Shown: positions 54,123-64,000 of the stretch, one piece after another
Position numbering within the stretch: position 1 is the first letter of the stretch
Layout: every line of letters begins with the position of its first letter
Source of the DNA: Anopheles merus
Lineage: Eukaryota > Arthropoda > Insecta > Diptera > Culicidae
Length of the DNA stretch: 64,000 nt
Direction: 5' to 3'
Assembly: GCF_017562075.2 (NCBI RefSeq)
Contig: NC_054085.1
Coordinates: forward strand, 32,303,039-32,367,038
Translations under genes and position numbers: made by a program
Notes under the pieces: generated by a model
Database searches by the model: none
The model's input: only the letters and a program-made list of their open reading frames with translations
What the model was told of the DNA's origin: nothing

Positions 54123-57100
54123 CTAATTTCCAATAAGTGGACGATTTGGTTGATTGGAAACTCGAAAAAGCTGCTCATTTTGATACCCCCGCCCGCCCCG
54201 CCACAGCACAATTGAGCAGAATAATAGAGTCGAGAGTGTGTGCCTTTGAGCTTTGAGTGGTGAGCAGAAATTGCTCATTCGAGTGAGAAAATACGCCGCG
54301 AAAGGGCTGAGATATGCTCCATGTTTTGCCGGAGAACCTCTTACGTAATTTTGTGAGAAAGGATAATATTTTAACACAAATGTTTGAAAATTCTCTAAAA
54401 AGACAAAAAACGGTTTATTTGAAAATATGATGTAGTGACATAAATTGGCCTTAAATTGTACTAAATTCTGAGCCAACCAGCATCAAATAATTGGCAACGT
54501 TATATTCCGGAACCGGCCGGCATTTGTTTCGCTAAACGCTTGTGCTGCAAATTCGCTTGCCTCGGCCGTTCCTGTTATGCTCTTTTATGTTGCTCCGGTT
54601 GGGCGATTAACGAACCCCATCCAAAAGACGCTCTTGCCTGCTTGCTATTCATCCCTCCCGTTTCCCGAGCTACTACTTTGCGGCTTTTGCAATGGAGAAT
54701 CTATTACCAGTTCTAACTCGGGATCTGTTGCTGGTTGGTAACGGGGGAAAAGAAAGCATTTTCATTTCGTCACAAAAGCGGAGTTAGTAGCTCTTGTCAA
54801 ATAGAAAATTGAATTGAAAAGAAGCCAGGGGAAAACAAGTCACAAAGCAAAACGGAACAAATCCACCTTCCGAGATCACGGTCGTCCCCCGTTGCACACC
54901 ACAAACAGGTTCCGTTGTGGTGCCGGCAGTGTGTGCTTCTTCTTAGCCATTTTAAAAGCTTTTTTCGGATTTTGCTCCTGTTCACACCGAGAACTTTGTC
55001 CGCCGACAGTAGTGTGGAGCGATTCCGTACGGAGGTTTTCTATTTGTACCGCGGCGGGTTCGTGTTCTGGCCGGTGGAGAAGTGGATGAAGCAAGAAAAA
55101 AGCGGCGTACGCGGGTGCTGTTCATTTGAATCCAAAACATTAAGCCAGGTGGAAAACGGAGTCGTTTGGGGTGGGGGGCCCCGTTTTGCGTAGGTTAATG
55201 ACCGGCTAGGTTGAGTGTGAATAGGAGAGGAGGGAGAGAAGGCGAAGAACAAGCAAAACAAGCAAGAAGATGCGAGCATATGGGAGTGAAGGAGCATTAA
55301 TGTTGGCGCTTTAGAGGTCCGCAGGTCTTCCTATTGTTGCTGGTAGACCACCACCGACCCGACCACCGTTTAATGGTCTTGCGTAATGGTGTTCGGGACC
55401 GAACAACCTACCTTCTCAAACCACAAAAATATGTTGGCGGTGGGGTAGGCTTTTTAGAGATGTACCAGAGATTCCTGGAGCGCTCTGTCAATAGAGAATG
55501 GTTTATTTTAGTGTTGGTCTGTGGTACACATGTTGCCATTTTTGTGCAAAAAGTCGTGTTTGGTTAGTGGACGTCATTTTGCTGGTAATAACATCGAGCG
55601 CTGGTTCTTCAGTTTTCTGGGAAGTTGATGTCGTTTGCATCGTTGTCGTCTTTAAATTACTTTTCGTCATGTTTTTGTTTAGAAAATTACATTAGAATAC
55701 CACATAGGTCAGTTGTAAAGTTTGAATTGAACAAGACTAATTACAATTTGGGAATAGCTCCCGGGTTATGCTTGTTGCGTTAAAAAAGCAGACTTGAATG
55801 GACTGTGGCATCACTACAAGAGAGTACCAGAGACTATGACAGATAGTTTTGTTATATTAAAAATGTGTTGTTAACAGGTTACAAGTTTGAATTAGGCATT
55901 TTTTATGTCTTCTCCCTGAATACAAGTAACCAAATGACATGAAGTTTTGCCGTAATTCGTAAGAATTTTGTTTGAACTCCATAAATTTTAGTCTCCATGA
56001 AATGTTGTTTAAGATACATGTATATTTTTATTTGTAATTATTTGTTTGGACTTTGTATTGCTCAAATCTAAGCAATAGGCGTACGGAAATACTTCTCCCT
56101 CTCACCCTAAATCATGATGATATCTGTTTTAAAACACCAAGATGACCACCTGAATAATCCATCAAACGTTTCAGAAACTGTAACACAAAGCCTCAAACAA
56201 ATTTATGTCAGCCTAATTACTTGCACCAGTTTCGGACTTTTGCGCCAATCGCTGCTCACCTTAAAACGCTCTGGCGATCAGCAAGCAGGAAGGGGTCATC
56301 ACACGTCGGTGGAGGACTGCTTTCCATTGAGCACCTTTTTCTTTGGCATCCTCCCGCACACACACAAACGCCTACTGTGGCCTACAAAATTGTACTGCCA
56401 CCCCATCGGTGGTGGTGGTGACCCTATGATAATGTGGTCAAAGATGAAGTCTGTGGTTCCTGTGGACTCGCATTCCCCATCGCTCTGTCCCATTTTTAGC
56501 ATCGCCTGGAGCAGCATCTTGCAGCTCTCCGTGCAGCTATTTATCTTATGAGGCGGGTGGCGGCGAAGACATACTCTGGAAGACGTCAGAATAATAATCG
56601 GAATCGTGACCGATTTTTGGTACGGCGCGGTTTTTCCCCCCTGTGGTCGTCTGTGCTGCAAAAGCTTCTTTGTGGAGCTTGGTGGGGCACTGTTGTTGAC
56701 CTCCAATTTAGGTCGCGAGCCACATAAACTTCTCGCGAGACGGCAGAGGGACCGAGATGAATGAGTCGCACATTTTTGTATTATTTATTTCGCTTGTCCC
56801 ACAGTCAAAGGTTTGGGTTAGGTTTGGGCACAGGTAGATGGGTAGGCACAGCGAATCAAGATCACAATCATCACAACATCGCGCGAAACATCACCACGCT
56901 TTCCAACACGCGCCAACAGAGGAGGCGTCAGTTCCTTCACCCTTTAGCTGGCGCAGAGGTTTGAAGGGGGGGATAATAAGGCTTTTGTTTGTATGTGTGT
57001 GTGTGTGGTAAGGGCGCGCGTTTGTTTTAGTCCGCCAGCATTCCTGCGCCGTTCGGAACGCCGCACACCCTCGATGACTGTCATTATTTTATCATTCGCG

Positions 57101-60100
57101 CGCGCCAGCCCCCCTGGTCGGACGTGTGATGGACGGTTGGCAGGTTCGCAACCAAGCGGCTGGGTGAAAAAAACGCACAAACGCTGGTGTGGGCCCTTTA
57201 TGTTGTTTACTAACTAATAATTGTACCCACGCGAAGAAGAAGCTTTGCCCAGATGGAGGTGATGGTGTCGTCGTCGACGGCGAGACAGATACAAAACGAC
57301 GAGCCGGGAGAGACTTTGTGCGTGTTCATGTACCGCTGGGAGCAAACACCTTCCTTGCCAACCCCGGAGCGCCGCACTCAGTAGGGCAACATTTGCGAGA
57401 CGACAAACCACCGTCACGTCGTGTAATTACTTCGCTTACCCATTGAGCACCATTCGGGTGTGGCACCCCGTTCGGCGGGGTGGAGGGTGGCAAACACAAA
57501 ATTAAACAGCAGTCCGTCGGGTGGTCGTCCTGCTGGTTGATGAGAGAGCAGCAGCAGCAGTAGTAGCAGTAGCAGCAAAAATTGAGTTGTATTTTTAGTT
57601 TTCACGTTCACGTTTGTCTGTCAGTCCGTCGCTCCGTTGAGGTCAGGCATGATCATGATCATCAACGGTGAACGTGCGGTGGTGCAGCAGGAGAGGGAGT
57701 GTGCGGTTGTTTGAAAGCTTTGGGAATTTGAGACTCTGCGGTGGAAAAGCCAGATGCACTTTGCCAAAAAATTGAAATCAAGGTTCGGTCGGAAATAGCC
57801 GGAAAAAAATAGGTCGTGCGGTGGTGTTTGTGTGGTTTTAAATAGGGGGAAAACCGTTCTGCGTGAGAAAGTAGAAAGAATAATGTCGAAGATGAAGATG
57901 ACGATTCTCAGTAGAGTACATTTACTCGAACGTTTTACTCTTCCCCGAATGGATTAGTGTTCTTGATGATGATGTTTACGAGCTTTGCAAAATAATTAGT
58001 AGATTTGAGTATTGGATGTATTGGACCACTCAATTAGTAATTTTTCATCCAAATTATAATAGAAATAGCAATGATAATGCTTGCTAATGTTGACATTTTG
58101 CGTTAAAATTTGATGTTTAAATCTAATTAGGGGGTCTTTCAAAGAATCAGAGATTCTCAAGATTGTTCACTTTATCTTACACAGTTGGCACACTTTCTCG
58201 AGCGATTTTGCTGTTAATTGAATTACAACACTAATGAATTGCGCAAAGTCTTATACCAAATTTATTAATGTAAACAGAGTTGTCAGTGATTAATCACTTA
58301 AACTCATATAGTTTGCATACTTTCTCGAAATGTTGTGATTTAATCTCTCGCCTAAAGACAATTTCTTAAAGTTATCAGAAATGTCTAGTTGACACTAATC
58401 GCACAATTTGCTAAAGAAAAATCAAATTAGAAGATTCACCACTGTATCTGATACAAGTGGCACACTTTTTCGAGTATTTTTGTTTGTTTGTTTACCAGAT
58501 TGCGTATTGTGAAATTAGTTAAATAGCTTAGTAACTCTTATTGTTTACCACCCTTACTCGTATCATTAGCATATTTTCTATGGAGTATGGCTTGAAGTCG
58601 CTCATTTATGCCTTATTTGCTCCATGATTTAACACTTTGTAACACAAGTCTGAATACAAGTGTCTTCAATCAATTATAATCTAACGTATTCTCACTCTCT
58701 TTGTGTAACATCTGCGATCACTATCTCCTCATTTAATGCTGTTGGAGTTAGGTCAATGTCAAAACAATTGTATGATTCATTCCAGAATCACAACAGATCT
58801 ACATCTGAAATGAGAACTATTAAAGCACACCAGAGTCATGTTTTTTTTCCTGGTGATTCAACTTACTATGACGCCTGAGTTGAGCGCATGAAATGTTTCC
58901 CTTCCAACCTCCATGGAAACAACAACACTCCTCCCATACGTGATACCATGCCAATGAAAAATTCCAATTCGTTTACGTTTCCCTCCCGATCATTGCCTCA
59001 TTGCGTTCGATGAAGTTGTAAACGTGTTCCTTCTGATTACCGCACACCTCAAGCACACAAAAGCGGGAAGGGAACGCTATGCCAGCACTCCAACGAACAG
59101 TCTCTAATGGTTGGCTCATGCCTTTGTCGAGATGATTGCACTTTGATCGTGCGCACACCCGGGGTTGAACTTGAACTAAGAATTGCTCCGATTGTAGGCA
59201 CGCATTCCGATCTTGCTCCGATCTTGCTTTGGCTTGTAACATGCATACACACACACATACCAAGAGCAGCAAGGCAGAGCGCAGCAAAAGCCTGATAAGC
59301 CGTATCGCGCACAATGTTTGCCACGGGCGATGGGGATTAAATCGCAAGCGCGAGAAACATGCCCGTGCCACGTCGCCCTGGTGTGGTCGTGCCCCGTTAC
59401 GACGTTCCAATTCTTTCTGGTGGTACGGCTGCTCTGTGCATGATAAGAAAAAAAAGGGAACAACACCCAACAAGGGAGGAGAATGCCTGTGTGTGTGTAC
59501 GCTAATCCGAGAACGGAACCAACCCTCGGAACGTCGCGATTGCTGGCGGGTTTTCCTCTCGGAAGATTCAAATTCCTCCTCCTTTTTTTCTAGAAGGAAT
59601 TCAACGAACAAAACGTCGCTGAGTCGTGTGCGTGTGCGTGCAAACTCAACAAAATACGCTCGATGGATGGTATGTTGGTTCGGGCACGCAATGCACCATC
59701 AGCAGCCCGTCCCCGGCCAATTGTGTTGTCGTCAACGTGGCGGTGAGATATTAATCATTGGAAAGGTATAACAAGAACGTGGAATGTCTGATCTAGGCGC
59801 GCGTTTCTTTTCTTTGCCGTTTTTGGGTGCGCCGTTTGATCGTTGTAAGATTACCTCTAGGATTAAGGCCTGCAAGATGCACTTTCAAAACACACACACA
59901 CACACACACCTTGAAGGGTTTTCATTTTACGCCGAGCTTGAAAGAAAGAATAGTCGGCCTTGTTATGGGGAAGCTTTTCTGGAAAGGAATGTTGTGATTT
60001 TGCTCGGAGTTGAACAGCAAGGAAATGGGGTAAAAATGTGACTCCTCGATCATGGGCACGCTATTACAGCGTTGGCAAAGTAGCAGAAGCTTACAAAACG

Positions 60101-63100
60101 GCATTCGATCGGCGACGATTGCGACCCAGAGGGTGTCTATCGCCGTACGAAGTCGTGAGTCGTATAGTAGAAATTATCACCTTTCCGCGATCAAGCGGCA
60201 AGTCGCCCTGCTGATAGGTGATCATTACCAAAGTGGCTGTGTGTCGTGCAAAGGTGGCCGGTTAACGAAGCAGCAGAAGAGAAGGGGGTCGTATTTCTAA
60301 CGAGCAAGCCGGGAGTGGAGAGGAGAACCTTATGCGCCAATTTACATGCCGCGAGAAAAGTGGTCGGTGAATTAGAGGAAGCTGAATTCAGTTGATTTCA
60401 TACGCGGTGTGAGCTCGTGATGATCTTTCGTCGTCGTCGTCGGTCGGTAGTGGTGGTTTGGGAAGGAGAACTTCCATAGATTGTATCGACTTTGGATACA
60501 AGTTGGATTTGGATACTTTCTCTTCAACATACTATGTTGGAGGCTCTTGGATTGAGAAAAAAAGAATGCAGGTATTTTAATGCATTAGTGTCATATTTTG
60601 AGCTCAACAGATATTCTGGATATTTTGAAGTATTGATGTGTTTATTAAAAATGTATTTAATATCCCAAAATTTCTATATCCCCAATATTGCCAGAACTAA
60701 TCGTCCTGATTTCTATCGCCTGTTCCAATTTCTGTCCAACGATAGATTAGTTTCTGAAACTCTCAACTCCATTGTTTTATGTAATGTCTCTCCAATGTCC
60801 TCCAGTTACATGGTTTTGGAGCACATATTTTAAGGCTTCTGATATATAAATTTGTCTATGCCGGGTCAGAATGTAAAATTCCTCAGTTTTCAATTTCAGG
60901 TCGCTCTCTATGGGAGGAGGAAGTTTGCACGCGCACCAAGAACACTTCCCACACCTGCCCTAGATGGTCCATACATAAAGCTATTGTATGGTTTCTCACA
61001 GTGCCTCGGTGTTTTGTGCTCTTTCTATACCCCAGTTAGGTATAGATTTTAATATCTTACATCGGGTGGTAATGTCTCCGAGCGTTTCCACCTTTTCTCC
61101 ATTCTGTTCCATAAAAGCCCCACACGTGTGTGTATGTGTATTCTGTAATCGATTTCCCTCGACGTAACCTTTGCGACGGAACAGTGCGACAGAAAAAGAG
61201 AGCGAAAATAGAGAAGGTAGTAGTAGCATGCATGGTAGCGTTATTATTTCAAACTTGAACCTTCTGGTGTGTGCTGTAGGGCCTCCAAGGCTTCCCTGAT
61301 TTATGCAAAATACACATGATGGCCATGAGGTGGAGACCGGTTGTGTGCTCGGTCGTCGTCCACGGGCTCCCCTTTGCATGGTGAAATTTCCACCTCATGT
61401 GTGTGTGTGTTGATTGGCAAGTACGCGTTATAACGATTGCGCATGAAGCTGCTCGGTATTTATGTCCCGCCCGGCCATGTCCCCGAATACGCAGTACCTG
61501 GGAACAAACTGGTAGTGCTGACTGGCTGGGCTGCATGGTTATGAAATTGTGCGCTCTCCGCACGCTGGAATTGCTGGAGCATGAAGTGTGGAGTTCTTGC
61601 CTGACTGACTAAGCCGAACGGTGGGGCCGCCGGCGTGACGTTAGTTACTGGATCGGTTACTAGATTTTTCTAACCGGCTCAGAGCCCACCAGAAGAGGAA
61701 GGGTATAACAATACAACGTTGCAGGGAATTCAAAGTTGTTCCATCGTCTCCTGAAAGCCTCGATTCATATTTCTATTAGAGAAAGATGCCTGTTTTCATA
61801 CCTCGCCTCGTGTAGTATGTACGGAGTTGCCCTCAGGAGGTGTTCGTATACCTTGTATGGCATGAACACTGGTTGAAACGTTCTCAAACCAGGGCTGTTG
61901 ATCGATGGAGCATGAAAAAGGGGACAGCATAAGCGCGCCGCATCATACACACTCCGCCAACTGGATGCAAACTGTGCAACTCTTCAGGGATTTAGGAACC
62001 GGATTAATGGTCACGTGTGTTGCGTGTCCCGTTGTAGTGTACATGACAACAATGTTTCTGTGTTTTAAGCAGCGCAAACAACGCACATTCCGGTTGCATG
62101 TTTACGCAACTGACGCGTCGTTCTTTATATTCCCCCACTCTCCCTACTCTTCCCAAGAGACCCAACTTAAGCTTGTGCGTGAGTAATGCAAATAAATGCT
62201 GGAGCTTTTTAATTTATGACATTTGTTTTAGGTAGGTAGTGGTGGAGTTGGGGCCCAGTAACCCCTTAATGAGGTGGGGAATTTGCGTGTTAATCGCTCC
62301 GGAGGAGAGGACAACTGAATGAGGTGGTATGCGTCATGATCGTGCTTTTGTTGTGGTTTTACGGCGCGAGGGGGAACCATCGATGTCGTGACACTATTTC
62401 TCGTGCTTTTGTTTTTACTATGCTCTTCCAGGAAGGAACTCCTCCGTAAGAGGGGAGAAAAAAATGAACCTTATATGTTCCATTCAAAATAGGTTCGTTT
62501 GTGTTTTTTTTTTGCCTCGACGATGCTTTTTTTGGGGTGGGAAAATGTATGTGAAGCAACCAACCTCCCCAGGGTCCCCAGAGAGGGTCTGTCGTGGAGC
62601 GGCTTTTTTTTAAGACAGGAAAATGCTGGGAATGCGGTAAACCCCTTTGGGGTGCAGTTTGTGGTGACATTTTCTGAAGCAATTAGTTCACTGCATTTTC
62701 CCACGGTCGCGCAGCTACTCAAGTAAGGCGATAGGCGAAAGGGTGGCTTATTTGGGCGGGCAGCTATGTTTATGCAAAATAGTTGCACAGCTCTGCGAAC
62801 ATCTGGTCTGTTCAATCAACGCAAATAAATAATAAATAACAATTCAGTGGAATGGGTTTTTCCTTCACTAATAATTGTGCAAATGTGTTTCAAGCGCTGC
62901 GTCACTTTCACCTCAAACGTTTTCCCTTGTGGAAGGTCCTAATTTCCTCTTAAAGATGGAGATTGATTAAGCCACATCTCATACCACCCTCCAGAAAGAA
63001 GGGGAAGAGAGTGAGGAATGGTTTCTATTGGAGAGAGGAATTCCCGCGAGAAAAGCGCTGTAATTTGCGACGTTCAGCATCCCGCCATTGCTGCCGTTTT

Positions 63101-64000
63101 GCTTTCCTTTTACCGCGATGCGTTAATCGCGCTTGCTAAAATCGAAATGGAATTTCCTCGGCAAATGCAGCCCGTGCAGAAAGGGAGTTGGCGCAGCAGC
63201 AGCAGCAGGAGTTGGATAGAGGGCTGATATTATTTTTAAATAACCTGTTGGCCGCCACGGGCTCGTTAATCAGGGCACAAAATTAACGACTTCATCTTCA
63301 TTAACATCATCATTATTGGCATCGGTTAACTTAATCTTGCTCTCCGGTCTGGTTTGTTGTTGCACGTGGAGCATTACGCAGACGTCATCCCATTTCCTTG
63401 TGTTATGAGCAAAACCACACCGCACCTTTCCTGGTTTGGCGATGATGCAATCTCGAACGTCACGGAGCTTACAATAATGTGGACGTTTAGAAAACGCGCA
63501 TTTCTGATGCGGTTTTGGGCCATCGGAATAGCAAGAATAAATGAAACGTTGTTCCAATTTTGTTGAGTTCCTGTATTCGTGTGCCCCTGACCGTGTCATT
63601 ATCATTGGAAATGTAGTGCGAGTTGCTATGCAATTTAGCTGCTATCAACGTCTGGCAGGGGCCACGCAGAGGTGCTGTGCATATAAATCGCTTTAATTGT
63701 GCTTGCGGCGGCGCCTGCACACCTCGTGCGGGCACGACGCCCGAAAGGTCATCTTTCGCCAGCAACGGCGGTGGCACGCGCGTGTTTTCAGAATTGTTGA
63801 AATTCCTTCCCGGCGGCAGGCATGTCAAATGCGTGCCGATGCGGCGTTGCATATTTAAAATGCAATTTTAATGATGGATCAAGTGCATGTGAAATGTGAT
63901 CGCTACATGTTTCATTAACTGTTTGTGGCTGCTTTATCCGGGTTTAGGATTTCTGGGCAGATACAAGTGCAATTTGCTATAGTACAATATTTTATATTTG
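54123..64000. other. No supported gene; intron-like or intergenic
   Basis: Apart from the tandem repeat at 58.1-58.6 kb and small repeats such as an AGC/AGT tract near 57551-57575, nothing is recognised. Frames such as 60492-60833 plus and 58973-59611 minus show no family motif. If the 46.9-kb leader is real, this is part of its first intron. Confidence 0.45.
58140..58590. repeat. Diverged tandem repeat, period about 110-145 bp, four units
   Basis: The core GGCACACTTTCTCGAG recurs with changes at 58187, 58315, 58459 and 58569. Each copy is preceded by a related GATT(N)CAC...TCT(N)ATACA(N)GT segment, so the similarity covers at least 40 bp per unit. The units lie in AT-rich DNA without a reading frame. 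Confidence 0.6.

Noticed and set aside
60492..60833. 113-codon plus-strand frame with protein-like hydrophobic pattern
   Set aside because: Starts at a TTG, is AT-driven in composition and shows no family motif or splice partner.

Overview
The window looks like nuclear DNA from a mosquito, most likely Anopheles. The basis is GT-AG introns of about 65-145 bp, two MADF-BESS genes (a family expanded in insects), GT-rich leader-like sequence, a tRNA-derived SINE of mosquito type with a 13-bp target-site duplication, and many dinucleotide repeats. Genus is an inference from these features, because no database search was possible.

All genes I can support lie between about 31.5 and 46.6 kb. Reading left to right: the first two coding exons of a PKA-C3/PRKX-type protein kinase (minus; its remaining exons must lie beyond the left edge, so bases 1-31,500 are probably its intron); signal peptidase complex subunit 2 (plus); a SMYD4-like TPR/MYND protein with an eroded SET domain (minus); a MADF-BESS protein (plus), head to head with the previous gene; an intron-containing histone H2A variant ending in the H2A.X motif SQEY (minus); a cytochrome b561 of the CYB561D2 type (plus); and TMEM42 (minus), whose 2-kb first intron holds a complete second MADF-BESS gene on the same strand.

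The cluster is compact. SPCS2 with SMYD4, and CYB561D2 with TMEM42, are tail-to-tail pairs whose poly(A) signals are 15-40 bp apart. The SMYD4 and MADF starts are 145 bp apart and share a promoter region with two exact copies of an 11-bp motif. The genes have unrelated jobs (secretory processing, chromatin, redox, membrane), so this is gene packing and not an operon or pathway.

From about 46.9 kb to the right edge I see no confident coding exon. The sequence at 46.9-48.5 kb and 52.6-54.1 kb resembles 5' leaders of a plus-strand gene whose body would lie to the right. The first of these holds repeated (TG)n...(CA)n pairs able to form hairpins. Other non-genic features are a SINE and a SINE-like head, a hAT-like foldback element with degenerate GGAATC repeats next to the H2A gene, a diverged ~130-bp tandem repeat near 58.3 kb, and G-quadruplex motifs. 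No bacterial-type system, CRISPR array or virus was seen.
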